A stretch of DNA of 64,000 nt from Anabaenopsis elenkinii CCIBt3563 (GTDB lineage Bacteria; Cyanobacteriota; Cyanobacteriia; Cyanobacteriales; Nostocaceae), in NCBI RefSeq assembly GCF_015245355.1, contig NZ_CP063311.1, positions 370,893 through 434,892 of the forward strand. Direction: 5' to 3'. Positions within the stretch are counted from its first letter, which is position 1; every line of letters begins with the position of its first letter. The notes under the pieces were generated by a model. That model ran no database searches. It was not told the DNA's origin and saw only the letters and a list, made by a program, of their open reading frames with translations. Both the position numbers and the translations under genes were made by a program. Positions 26,226-34,795 of the stretch are shown piece by piece.

Positions 26226-26819
26226 ATGGCTTATGTACCACTACGAGAAGCAGTTAAACAACTGGGATTGCACCCAAACACTTTAAGGAAGTACGCAGAC
26301 AATGGCAAGATTGAAAGCATCAAAAACGAAGCAGGACAAAGACTTTTTCACCTTGAATCCTACCTCCGTGGTGCAACTAGAACTTCCTTTGTCTGCTACT
26401 GCCGAGTTAGTTCAACCAAGCAACGAGACGACCTTGGTAGACAAATCGCCTATATGCAATCACTCTACCCAGATGCCGAAATCATCAAAGATATCGGCAG
26501 TGGAATCAACTTTAAAAGAAAAGGACTGCAAACCTTACTGGACAGACTTATGCGCGGCGATAAGCTCACGCTTGTTGTTACCTGTCGTGACAGACTCGCA
26601 AGGTTTGAATTCGAGCTTATTTAGTACATGGTCGAGGAAAACGGTGGACAAATCGTGGTTCTCGACAACACTGTACATTGCCCAGAGTCAGAACTTACCT
26701 CGGATCTTCTCTCCATCCTCCACGTCTTCTCTCGTCGGATGCACGGACTCAGGAAGTACAGTAAAAAAATCAAGGAAGATTCGGATCTTCCTTACAGCCG
26801 AGCAAAAGCAGATCGTTAA
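26226..26819 (+). pseudogene. tnpA: IS607 tnpA with nonsense codon
   Basis: A MerR-type DNA-binding domain, REAVKQLGLHPNTLRKYAD, and a serine-recombinase domain with YCRVSSTKQRDDLGRQ (Ser62) are read until TAG at 26622-26624, after FEFELI. The same frame then continues YMVEENGGQIVVLDN to 26819, exactly where a full TnpA would go on. One base change therefore truncates it to 132 residues, removing the end of the catalytic domain. The relative at 14624 reads through this position (FELVRW). Confidence 0.8.
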
Positions 26820-27870
26820 ACAGTGGTTTGGTGTGTCCAGGTTTGTTTACAACACCACCGTCAAACTGCTACAAGACTCAAGCATCAAAGCTAACTGGAA
26901 AGCGATTAAGACTGACATATTGAACGGACTACCAGAATGGAGTAAATCAGTTCCTTATCAAATTAAATCAATCGCCATCAAAGATGCTTGTAAGTCTGTC
27001 AGCAACGCCAAGAAAAAGTTTAAAACCGGTGGTGGTATTAGCAAGATTAGATTTAGGTCAAGAAAAGACACTGTACAATCTTGCTACATTCCCAAATCTG
27101 CCGTGAAAGACTTGGGGATTTACCACACTGTATTAGGTAAGGTAACCTTCAAAGAACCCTTACCACAAAGCTTTGGCGACTGTCGTTTAGTATTTGCCTA
27201 CCGTGATTACTATTTGACAGTTCCAGAGGACGTGCCACAACAGAAGTCTGATAACCAAGGACGTGTTGTAGCACTTGACCCCGGTATTAGAACATTTATC
27301 ACCTTCTTTTCTGAATGTAGTTTTGGTGAAATTGGCACCTCTGCTAATTTACAAATTCAGAAGCTGTGTTTTCGTTTGGATAAGTTAATTTCTAAATTCA
27401 CTAAAGCCAAGTGCAAACAAAGAAGAAGGATGAAGCTCGCCGCCAGTAGACTGCGGGGTAAAATCAAAAACCTTGTAGACGAATTGCACAAGAAAACTGC
27501 TAGATTTTTGGTTGATAACTTTGACATTATTTTACTGCCGACCTTTGAAACATCCCAAATGTCTCAGAAGGCGAAACGACGGATTAGGTCAAAGTCAGTG
27601 CGTCAAATGTTAACACTCTCTCACTACCGATTTAAGCAGTTTCTCAAGCACAAGGCTTTTGAGACTAATAAAGTGGTGATGGATGTGAACGAAGCGTACA
27701 CATCAAAAACAGTCAGTTGGACTGGTGAAATCATTCCCAACCTTGGTGGTGCTAAATTCGTTAAGTCTCCATCTGACGGGCTGGTAATGAGCCGGGACAT
27801 AAATGGTGCGCGTGGGATTTTCCTACGTGCATTGGTTGATACGCCCTCTCTTAAAGAGTGTATTTGTTAG
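26761..27870 (+). CDS. tnpB: IS607-family TnpB, zinc finger lost
   Basis: About 369 residues of TnpB. The open frame extends upstream to 26302, but that part is antiphase to tnpA. No standard start codon lies at the beginning of homology, so the true start is uncertain. RuvC-I Asp is in VALDPGIRTF, RuvC-II Glu in LPTFETSQM and RuvC-III Asp in SRDINGARGIFLRAL. The segment that holds the CxxC zinc finger in the 13.4-kb copy instead reads TSKTVSWTGEIIPNLGG without cysteines. The catalytic triad is complete, so nuclease activity is possible if expressed. It overlaps the end of tnpA. Confidence 0.72.
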   Translation, partial: VKKSRKIRIFLTAEQKQIVKQWFGVSRFVYNTTVKLLQDSSIKANWKAIKTDILNGLPEWSKSVPYQIKSIAIKDACKSVSNAKKKFKTGGGISKIRFRSRKDTVQSCYIPKSAVKDLGIYHTVLGKVTFKEPLPQSFGDCRLVFAYRDYYLTVPEDVPQQKSDNQGRVVALDPGIRTFITFFSECSFGEIGTSANLQIQKLCFRLDKLISKFTKAKCKQRRRMKLAASRLRGKIKNLVDELHKKTARFLVDNFDIILLPTFETSQMSQKAKRRIRSKSVRQMLTLSHYRFKQFLKHKAFETNKVVMDVNEAYTSKTVSWTGEIIPNLGGAKFVKSPSDGLVMSRDINGARGIFLRALVDTPSLKECIC

Positions 27871-27909
27871 TGAATGTTAGCAAAAAAGTATCGGATTATA
27901 TTTGCTTTT

Positions 27910-28179
27910 GACATCTCCCATTGCTGGAACCAAAGGGATTCTCTCAACGGATGTTGCTACAGCGGCTAGAAGCCGTATTTCGTAACGTTTACGATATGAT
28001 TTATTTCATCGTGTAAACAAATCGGCTCGTTCTGGCAGTGTCAAGCTGCCACTACCCACCTCGGCTAAGTTCAATCCTAGCTGTGTAGTTACTTGGGCGA
28101 ATTTATTCCCTAGTCTATATTAACAGAAAAAGAAACACCAGACTAAAGTCTGATGAGTCGCGTTTCATCCCCTCTCTAA
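27910..28179 (+). repeat. IS605-type 3' end / guide-RNA-like repeat, copy 2
   Basis: The counterpart of 19531-19883, including the covarying small hairpin CAGACTAAAGTCTG (28139-28152) followed by GTTTCATCCCC. The terminal hairpin is broken by the MITE at 28182; its right half, TAGGGG followed by TTCTCACGCTCCC, resumes at about 28450-28468. It lies downstream of the tnpB genes, where a TnpB guide RNA scaffold is expected. Confidence 0.55.
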
Positions 28180-28181
28180 AG

Positions 28182-28453
28182 ATTGACACTCCCCACGGCT
28201 AGAAGCCGGGGGATTCTTGCTTCACGGGGATTCCAATGAATTTACCCGCGCTAACGCGCCGCTTCGCTAACTGCAAGCATCTTGACCGTGTGCCCCACGG
28301 CTGCAAGTTTGCGTGTAAATGGTTGTTTTACTAGCTTTGACCATTAGATCACTGTGGCTAAAGCCAGTCAATCGTTCTAATGCGACTAAAGTCGCTAGCG
28401 CACTACACCCCCATAGTTAGAAACCAGGGGCACTGTGCGCGTTTTCTGGTAGG
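28182..28453 (-). mobile_element. 272-bp IS605-type MITE, copy 1
   Basis: Aligns without gaps to 34192-34463 with only scattered mismatches. The left side has a right-end-type hairpin (CACGGCTAGAAGCCG region near 28190-28215), and the right side carries the 73-bp left-end hairpin sequence also found at 25938. It encodes no protein. It has the ends of an IS200/IS605 element and no transposase, so it would move in trans. Orientation is minus relative to the 25938 left end. Confidence 0.65.
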
Positions 28454-28628
28454 GGTTCTCACGCTCCCACGACAGTTTGATAGTCGAATTAACTGAACTC
28501 CATATCGATGTACTGGTAACTTAGTCAGAAACTAAAAAAAAACCAAAAATTTTCATAAACTGAACCACTTTACCAGTTAAATGATTGACGGAACCCACAT
28601 TCCAAATCTCAAGATCACCATTGAGAAT

Positions 28629-28946
28629 TCAGCGGCTAGCCACAGCCGCTGGCTCCATACCCGTCGGAGATTCTAATGAACGCAGGCTGGGAAACAAGAA
28701 ATGGTTTTCTTCTACATATTGAGCACCAAACAGGCCCTTCTCTGCCCAGAAATAACGGTCTGTGGTGTGCTCATTGCGCTTGACAAGTAGCAATGCGGGT
28801 GGGGCAATGCCTTCAGCTTGAATAAATTTTCTTGCTGCTGTGACAGGTTTTTCTTCGCCACTTTCAATGCTATATTGAGGCACGTGTTCTAGAATCCGTC
28901 GCCCTTCTTGGCGACGACGACTTTTCCTCTTCCGTCTTCTAGCCAA
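28629..28946 (-). CDS. DUF3155 family protein
   Basis: 105 residues from a TTG at 28946, chosen because AGGAGG lies seven bases upstream; a further TTG at 28967 would place that ribosome site inside the coding region. The N-terminus is strongly basic (ARRRKRKSRRRQEGRRIL). A conserved domain follows: ARKFIQAEGIAPPALLLVKR and RYFWAEKGLFGAQYVEENHF. This matches the cyanobacterial DUF3155 family, whose function is unknown. The basic start suggests nucleic-acid contact. It is a single gene, separated from the mobile element by about 150 bp. Confidence 0.72.
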   Translation of the reverse strand: MARRRKRKSRRRQEGRRILEHVPQYSIESGEEKPVTAARKFIQAEGIAPPALLLVKRNEHTTDRYFWAEKGLFGAQYVEENHFLFPSLRSLESPTGMEPAAVASR

Positions 28947-29211
28947 AGTATATTCCTCCTGTTTCAAGCTATAGATTGTAGTTATAGCTACAAAATCAGT
29001 GGCAATTATATAATTTCTGTCTTAGAATATCAAGAGTTTTTAAAGTTTCGATACACAGAGGGAAAACATGAAATTTCTCAAGCATATAATCCCTTGGTGC
29101 AAAGCATCACAGCAAAGATTTAGTTAGGCTTTATTGAAACAGAGATACAAAATAAAGCAATCTTCTTTTCTATTCCCTACAATTGTGTCATCCTGAGCAA
29201 AGGCTAAAAAA

Positions 29212-30552
29212 ATGTTAATGTCTGCCAGTTCAGATTTTGTTGCTCTATGCCGAGAGCAAATAGCACTGCTAGCCCAATGGCTGGGAGCATCATTAAGTGT
29301 TGTTTATCTAACAGAAGAACTGGTAGATGCTTCTGCTAGTGAAGCGAAACTTATTCCTGTGGTAGTTTACCCAGAAACAGTAGTATTACCTCCAGGGGAA
29401 GAAATGACGCAGCCACGAGTTGGGGATGTTGTGATCGTACATGAGCAACAAAGTAAGTTATTGGCACAGGGGACGGGATCAAGGATTTCATTAGACGAGA
29501 CAAAGAAAGCAGATGCACAAAAAACAGATTCACACCAAGGCTCTCGGCTGAGTGAACACCAAATTGTCCTACCTCTTATTCATGAAGGCGTGATGATGGG
29601 TCTATTGGTTACAGGTAGAGAAGATAGGGACTGGAATCAACAGGAACAAAGTGAAATTGAAAAAATCGTGCAAACCCTAGCCATCGCTTGTATCTTAGAC
29701 CAACGTCGAGCCTGGTTACAGCATCAGCTACATCAACAACAAATTTTGCAAGCCCAGCAGCGAGATTTGCTGGATAATCTACTACATCAGTTTCGTAACC
29801 CATTGACCGCCTTACGCACCTTCGGCAAACTGCTATTAAAACGCCTGCGTCAAGGTGATCCCAACCGAGATGTGGGAACTAGTATTGTCAGGGAAAGCGA
29901 TCGCCTCCAAGAATTACTGCGACAGTTCGAGCGGGTAATTGATTGGACTGAGGGTAATTTAGCACCTTTGCCATTGTCTGAGAATCAAGTATTTGTGGAA
30001 GCAACTGTCGAGAAAGAACCCAAACCGGTACTGTTGTTACCGGGAATAGGAGAACAAAATATTGATTGCTTTGTAGTTGATTTATTAACACCATTATTGG
30101 TGTCCGCTCAAGCAATAGCACAGGAGCGTAATCTAGAACTCTTAACCGAAATTCCCGCTAACTTACCTCCAGTAAAAGCTAATGTGAAAGCATTACAAGA
30201 AGTATTCAGCAATATTATTGATAATGCTTTAAAATACACTCCTCATGGGGGCAAAATAGTCATTCAATTAGGGCAAGAAAAACCTAATTTTCAGGGAATC
30301 GCCATTAGTAATACCGGAGTGGGTATTCCACCAGAAGACTTAGTACATTTGGGAGAACGCTATTATCGCGGAGTACAGGCCCAAAGTGAAATTCCTGGTA
30401 GTGGTTTGGGACTAGCGATCGCCAAACAATTAATCGAACAAATGCAGGGGGAAATGGAAATTTTCAGCCCAGCAATTAACTCGAGTCTGGTTTCGCCCCA
30501 TAAACCGGGAACTACATTTATAATTTGGTTACCAATCACTATTGAGACTTAA
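29212..30552 (+). CDS. GAF-domain sensor histidine kinase
   Basis: 446 residues. The N-terminal GAF-like sensor is at about 10-165. The dimerisation/phosphoacceptor helix LLHQFRNPLTALRTFGKLL (His in the H box) is near 195. The HATPase domain from about 320 has the N box NIIDNALKYTPHGG, G1 GVGIPPEDL and G2 GSGLGLAIAKQLIEQM. No membrane segment, so it is a cytosolic sensor. No response regulator is adjacent. Its last four bases overlap the sbcC end on the opposite strand. Confidence 0.88.
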   Translation: MLMSASSDFVALCREQIALLAQWLGASLSVVYLTEELVDASASEAKLIPVVVYPETVVLPPGEEMTQPRVGDVVIVHEQQSKLLAQGTGSRISLDETKKADAQKTDSHQGSRLSEHQIVLPLIHEGVMMGLLVTGREDRDWNQQEQSEIEKIVQTLAIACILDQRRAWLQHQLHQQQILQAQQRDLLDNLLHQFRNPLTALRTFGKLLLKRLRQGDPNRDVGTSIVRESDRLQELLRQFERVIDWTEGNLAPLPLSENQVFVEATVEKEPKPVLLLPGIGEQNIDCFVVDLLTPLLVSAQAIAQERNLELLTEIPANLPPVKANVKALQEVFSNIIDNALKYTPHGGKIVIQLGQEKPNFQGIAISNTGVGIPPEDLVHLGERYYRGVQAQSEIPGSGLGLAIAKQLIEQMQGEMEIFSPAINSSLVSPHKPGTTFIIWLPITIET

Positions 30553-33500
30553 ATTGATAAACTGACTTGGGAACCTTGTTGAGTTTTATTCACCTCAATC
30601 CGGGCTTGAAAAGCTTCTTTGAGATGGGGCATATGGGTAACTGTCAGGATACAAGCAAAATCAGAGGCGATCGCATTAATCGAGGCAATTAAGCGATCGC
30701 AGCCTTCCGCATCCTGGGTACCAAAGCCTTCATCTATAATTAATAATTGTAAAGCCGCACCAGCCCTCTGTGCCAATAATTTCGCTAGGGCTAAACGGAT
30801 AGCAAAGTTAATTCTAAAAGCTTCCCCACCGGAGTAAGTCTCATAGGCTCGTGTTCCCCGAGCATCAGCTATTAAAATATCTAAAGTATCGATCAGCTTG
30901 GCGTTTTTCTTCTTAGCCTTGTTACTCCGCCCAGATTTCTGAGTAATAAATTGCACGTGCAATTGATTAGCACTCAAACGCGATAACAGTTGATTTGTCT
31001 CGGCTTCCAGTTGAGGTAACACATTTTCAATCATCAATGCTTGGATACCATTTTTACCAAATGCCTGCGCTAATTCCTGATAAACTCGTTGTTGCTGCTT
31101 ACAAGCTTGTAATTCCTGCTGCTGTTCCTCATACTGAGTTTGCAGGTTTTCCAATTGTAACATCATCTGTTCTAAACGCCCCAGACGTGATATATAATCA
31201 TCCAGTTGTTGTCGGCGTGTGTGAATTTGCTCCTCTAAAGCCTTGATTTGCTCCGTGGGGTTGGCTGATTGGTCTAACTGTTGGGTAACACTGGCGATTT
31301 GAGTCAGGAGCTTTTCCACATCTCCCCATCTTTCCCTCCTAGAAGCTTCTAAATCCTCCCATCGTTGCTGGAGTTGGGGGTACTGCTCCTGGGCTAATAA
31401 AAGTTGTTGATAACGCAATTGCCAAGATTGACCTTGGCGTACCGCTTGGCGCAAGCTGTTGTGATGCTCTGAACTGTAGCCGATTTCATTAATCTGACGC
31501 TGAATTTGGGCAATTTGTTGGGCACACTCAGAATCAGTTTGCTCCTGCTGGATTTTAGTTTGTAATTGGGCAATATTCCCTTGTAATTCTGGTTTCCGGG
31601 CTGCTATTTGCCCCTGTCGCTTCACTGCGTCTCTAATTTGCCCTTGTTTAATTTCTGCCCACCGCCACCGCTCTACTTCACTGCGAGCCAAGGCATGGTC
31701 TTGCTCATTATAATTGAGTTGTTGTAAATATTCCTCTAGTTGCCGCAGTTCTGCCTGCTGTTCTGGGGCGTAATCACCCAGTTCCAGCGATCGCTCTAAA
31801 TCCTGCTTCTGAGTCGCTAATTCTTGTAATTCCTGCTGAGTGTCACTAATAGATTGCAGTTGTGCTGCTAATTTACCCCTTTGTTCCCTCAGGTGATCAT
31901 AGTTAGACAATTTATGATCTATTTCCCGGTATTCCTGTCTGAGCAGTTGAATTTCTCGATCCGAAACTGCGTTTTGTTCCCGTAATACCCACAATTGATC
32001 CTCAATATCCTTGTATTCCTCCTTAGTTTTATCTAGAACACGATTCCAGTGATGTTCATCTAAAGGACTTTCACACAAAGGACAACTTGCATCAGGGGTG
32101 CGAAGCATCTGCAATTTTTTCTCCAACTCCCCCAATAATCTTTCATATTCCCGTTCTTGACCTTGGAGACGTTCCATAAAGTGCCTTCTTTCGAGCCCTT
32201 TCTCCCGTACTCGTTGTAGGTAAACTTTATCTTTCTCCATTTGGGAAATCTGGGTTTCTAAGTCTCTGGCGGCTTGTTCTAGTTGCTGTTGACGTTGTGA
32301 GGAGCTTTTTAGTTGGTTTTCCCTCGCCTGTAACTGTTCCAGACGTGCTAAGATGGAATTATGAACTTTATCCAGTTGATTTTGCAGGTTTTGCCGTTGT
32401 TGTAACAAAGGAGAAACTTGCATTTGCAGTTCATCCAACTGAGTCAAACGGCGACGGGCACTGTTAAGTTGTGCTAAAGCAGCTTCAACTTCTCTAGATT
32501 TTTGCAGAATTTCATCAATTTCTGGCTCTTGTGATTCTAAGACTACTAATTGTCCTTCAATTTGTTGTACTTCCCTTTCCAGTGCGTGAATTTGGCTAGT
32601 TAGTTGCTGTTCCTTTTGTTGCAGCAACACCGTGGCACTGGTGTATTCTTGAAACTTACTTGCTAAGGCTTCCTCTTGCAGCTGAAGATTTTGATAGTTT
32701 CTAAAACCATTGTGGATTTCAGTCTCCTGATTTAATATTGTTTCTAAATCGGATAGCTGACTTTGAATTGCTGATTGTTCCTGTTGCAGGCGATCGCTAT
32801 CTTGAGTTAAATTTTGATGTTGTTGCCTGAAAAAATTCAGTTGTTGCTCCCAACTTTGGCGCTGATGCTGGATCACCTGCAAACTTTGTAATTGAATCTT
32901 CTCCAAAGCTTCAACTTGTTGCAGTTGCTGGAATTGACTTTCTAACTCTACCTTTTGGGCTGCGATTACTTCCTGTTCTTGCAGTTTAGTCTGGCTGGAC
33001 TCTAGACAACGCTCCAACTCCTCACATCTGGCCTTAAACTGGCGAGAAGCATCTTTTGCTCTTTCTTCGAGTTGATCATATTGATTAAGTTTTAATAACT
33101 CAGCCAGAATTTCCTTGCGCTCACTGGGGCGCTTGATCATAAATTCATCAGCACGGCCCTGACGCAGGTAAGCAGAATTAATAAAAGTATCATAATCAAG
33201 CTTGATGTGTTGTAATATCAACTCCTGGGTTGCTTTGACACCTTTACCAGTCAATGCACGAAACCCCCCTGCTGTTTCAATTTGAAATTCTAATACACCA
33301 CTCGCACCGCGAACTCGTGTACGAATCACCCGATATTTTTGCTGGTTACATTGAAAAATAAAATCAACTCGAACCTCTTTCGCCCCTGCATGAATTACAT
33401 CGTCTTCAACACCGGCGCGACTCTCACCCCAAATTGCCCATGTGATTGCCTCTAACAGGGAAGATTTACCCGCACCATTAGAACCACAAATACAGGCGGT

Positions 33501-33575
33501 ATGCAAACCGCTAAAATCTAAAGTTGCATCACGGTAACTCAGAAAGTTTTTCAGTATCAGTTGTACTGGAATCAT
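30549..33575 (-). CDS. sbcC: exonuclease subunit SbcC (Rad50-like ATPase)
   Basis: 1,008 residues. N-terminal Walker A ICGSNGAGKSSLLEAITW, two long coiled-coil arms rich in Gln/Leu/Glu flanking the zinc hook CPLC near residue 500, a C-terminal signature TYSGGEAFRINFAIRLALAK and Walker B LLIIDEGFGTQDAEG. SbcC pairs with the SbcD nuclease to process hairpins and broken ends in DNA; sbcD is not in this window. Two HIP1 octamers lie in the region encoding ...EGCDRLIASINAIASD, relevant to the fragment at 37690. It is convergent with the kinase gene. Confidence 0.95.
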   Translation of the reverse strand: MIPVQLILKNFLSYRDATLDFSGLHTACICGSNGAGKSSLLEAITWAIWGESRAGVEDDVIHAGAKEVRVDFIFQCNQQKYRVIRTRVRGASGVLEFQIETAGGFRALTGKGVKATQELILQHIKLDYDTFINSAYLRQGRADEFMIKRPSERKEILAELLKLNQYDQLEERAKDASRQFKARCEELERCLESSQTKLQEQEVIAAQKVELESQFQQLQQVEALEKIQLQSLQVIQHQRQSWEQQLNFFRQQHQNLTQDSDRLQQEQSAIQSQLSDLETILNQETEIHNGFRNYQNLQLQEEALASKFQEYTSATVLLQQKEQQLTSQIHALEREVQQIEGQLVVLESQEPEIDEILQKSREVEAALAQLNSARRRLTQLDELQMQVSPLLQQRQNLQNQLDKVHNSILARLEQLQARENQLKSSSQRQQQLEQAARDLETQISQMEKDKVYLQRVREKGLERRHFMERLQGQEREYERLLGELEKKLQMLRTPDASCPLCESPLDEHHWNRVLDKTKEEYKDIEDQLWVLREQNAVSDREIQLLRQEYREIDHKLSNYDHLREQRGKLAAQLQSISDTQQELQELATQKQDLERSLELGDYAPEQQAELRQLEEYLQQLNYNEQDHALARSEVERWRWAEIKQGQIRDAVKRQGQIAARKPELQGNIAQLQTKIQQEQTDSECAQQIAQIQRQINEIGYSSEHHNSLRQAVRQGQSWQLRYQQLLLAQEQYPQLQQRWEDLEASRRERWGDVEKLLTQIASVTQQLDQSANPTEQIKALEEQIHTRRQQLDDYISRLGRLEQMMLQLENLQTQYEEQQQELQACKQQQRVYQELAQAFGKNGIQALMIENVLPQLEAETNQLLSRLSANQLHVQFITQKSGRSNKAKKKNAKLIDTLDILIADARGTRAYETYSGGEAFRINFAIRLALAKLLAQRAGAALQLLIIDEGFGTQDAEGCDRLIASINAIASDFACILTVTHMPHLKEAFQARIEVNKTQQGSQVSLSI

Positions 33576-33724
33576 TGAGGCTACAGCACCACATCTATTG
33601 TTTTCCTATTTGGCAGTACAGATGCCTTATCTGATAGTTTAGCTATGTGCTTATGACTATTGTAGTATTTAAGTCCGTAACTTTAACAAAGTTAACAATA
33701 ATATGAGGCAACTTTTCATCAGAG

Positions 33725-34172
33725 GGTTAGCCAATAGCTAGTTATTTACTAATAATAGATTAGATATGCGGATAATAGTGGTATGGCTTATGTACCACTA
33801 CGAGAAGCAGTTAAACAACTGGGATTGCACCCAAACACTTTAAGGAAGTACGCAGACAATGGCAAGATTGAAAGCATCAAAAACGAAGCAGGACAAAGAC
33901 TTTTTCACGTTGAATCCTACCTCCGTGGTGCAACTAGAACTTCCTTTGTCTGCTACTGCCGAGTTAGTTCAACCAAGCAACCAGACGACCTTGGTAGACT
34001 TGCCTATATGCAATCACTCTACCCAGATGCTGAAATCATCAAAGATATCGGCAGTGGAATCAACTTTAAAAGAAAAGGACTGCAAACCTTACTGGACAGA
34101 CTTATGCGCCCAGATAAGCTCACGCTTGTTGTTGCCTGTCGTGACAGGTGAATGTTAGCAAAAAAGTATCGG
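33725..34172 (+). mobile_element. internally deleted IS607 derivative
   Basis: 33725 to about 34147 matches 26158-26590 closely, then jumps directly to sequence matching 27869-27893. The deletion removes the end of tnpA and all of tnpB (about 1.3 kb). The MITE copy 2 begins 20 bp further right, so the two elements sit side by side. Confidence 0.7.
33783..34151 (+). pseudogene. truncated IS607 tnpA
   Basis: 122 codons retaining the helix-turn-helix (REAVKQLGLHPNTLRKYAD) and the catalytic serine segment YCRVSSTKQPDDL, ending after VACRDR at the deletion junction. Compared with the 26226 copy, a one-codon loss shortens the segment before AYMQSLYPDAE. It could at most give a DNA-binding fragment. 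Confidence 0.75.
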
Positions 34173-34191
34173 AAAAGAAAATTATCCTGCT

Positions 34192-34463
34192 TTTGACACT
34201 CCCCACGGCTAGAAGCCTGGGGATTCTTGCTTCACGGGGATTCCAATGAATTTACCCGCGCTAACGCGCCGCTCCGCTAACTGCAAGCATCTTGACCCTG
34301 TGCCCCACGGCTGCAAGTCTGCGGGTAAATGGTTGTTTTACTCGCTTTGACCATTATATCACTGTGGCTAAAGCCAGTCAATCGTTCTAATGCGACTAAA
34401 GTCGCTAGCGCACTACACCCCCATAGTTAGAAACCAGGGGCACTGTGCGCGTTTTCTGGTAGG
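34192..34463 (-). mobile_element. 272-bp IS605-type MITE, copy 2
   Basis: Same length and organisation as 28182-28453, with differences such as one base in the CCTGGGG arm of the left hairpin. It carries the 73-bp left-end sequence at 34391-34463. Immediately right of it is unrelated DNA (AGTTGTATTG), which defines the boundary. Confidence 0.65.
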
Positions 34464-34504
34464 AGTTGTATTGATATGGTTTTCAAAATTCTCTTTACCG
34501 GAAC

Positions 34505-34606
34505 TTGGCGGGAGAGTGAAAGCCCCTGAGAAGCAGCAACGCAGTTGCGTACTTCGTGCTTTAGACAGGGGATGAAACGCGACTTGGCAGGCTTCAGCCT
34601 GCTGTG
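34505..34606 (-). repeat. guide-RNA-like right-end module, copy 3
   Basis: Read on the minus strand: hairpin CAGGCTGAAGCCTG (34586-34600 region), then GTCGCGTTTCATCCCC, a long stem-loop beginning CCCCTG and closed by CAGGGG, then CTTTCACTCTCCCG. The order matches copies at 19.8 and 28.1 kb, but the stem sequence differs by paired changes. It abuts the end of the RHH gene, whose stop codon lies inside the first hairpin. Confidence 0.5.
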
Positions 34607-34740
34607 TCCCCTTCGAGTTTTAGGCTATCAATCCAATCTTCAATCAAAGCAGTGATAGTTTTATCTTTTTGAGCAGCATATAAATAAAGTTTATTTCTTC
34701 TCCGCTCAGATAGACGTATTGTTAATGTTTTTCCCTTCAT
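34594..34740 (-). CDS. small ribbon-helix-helix protein beside tnpB
   Basis: 48 residues starting MKGKTLTIRLSERRRNKLYL and continuing AAQKDKTITALIEDWIDSL, a typical ribbon-helix-helix (CopG/Arc-like) DNA-binding fold: one strand with alternating residues, then two helices. It is divergent from the adjacent tnpB, with start codons 55 bp apart. Such small RHH genes often accompany IS605-type tnpB genes in cyanobacteria and may control the element's expression. The last residues (LEGDTAG) and stop lie inside the right-end hairpin, so the original C-terminus may have been changed. Confidence 0.7.
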   Translation of the reverse strand: MKGKTLTIRLSERRRNKLYLYAAQKDKTITALIEDWIDSLKLEGDTAG

Positions 34741-34795
34741 AGTTGACATACATTGTTAGTATTTAATGTTAGTATATATCAAGGAGGTGAAAACA

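Larger units (their letters stand above)
26158..27893 (+). mobile_element. IS607-type insertion sequence (inner)
   Basis: This segment carries tnpA (with an in-frame stop) and tnpB. The left boundary is placed where similarity to 33725 begins, and the right boundary where similarity to 34148-34172 ends (GTGAATGTTAGC to AGTATCGG). Both boundaries are therefore comparative estimates. Confidence 0.6.
25938..28468 (+). mobile_element. nested IS605-type element carrying an IS607 insert and a MITE
   Basis: The left end is a 73-bp hairpin-rich sequence (25938-26010), then the start of a tnpB-like gene, then an IS607 unit (26158 to about 27893), then an IS605-like 3' end (from 27910) itself split by a 272-bp MITE (28182-28453), ending TTCTCACGCTCCC at 28468. 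The 73-bp left end recurs inverted at 28381-28453 and 34391-34463, with three mismatches by my count. The order of events (outer element, then IS607 and MITE) is inference from interrupted sequences. Confidence 0.65.

Noticed and set aside
26302-26760. 153-residue N-terminal extension of the 26-kb TnpB frame
   Set aside because: Also antiphase tnpA sequence; the same pseudo-protein appears in the 33.86-kb derivative.
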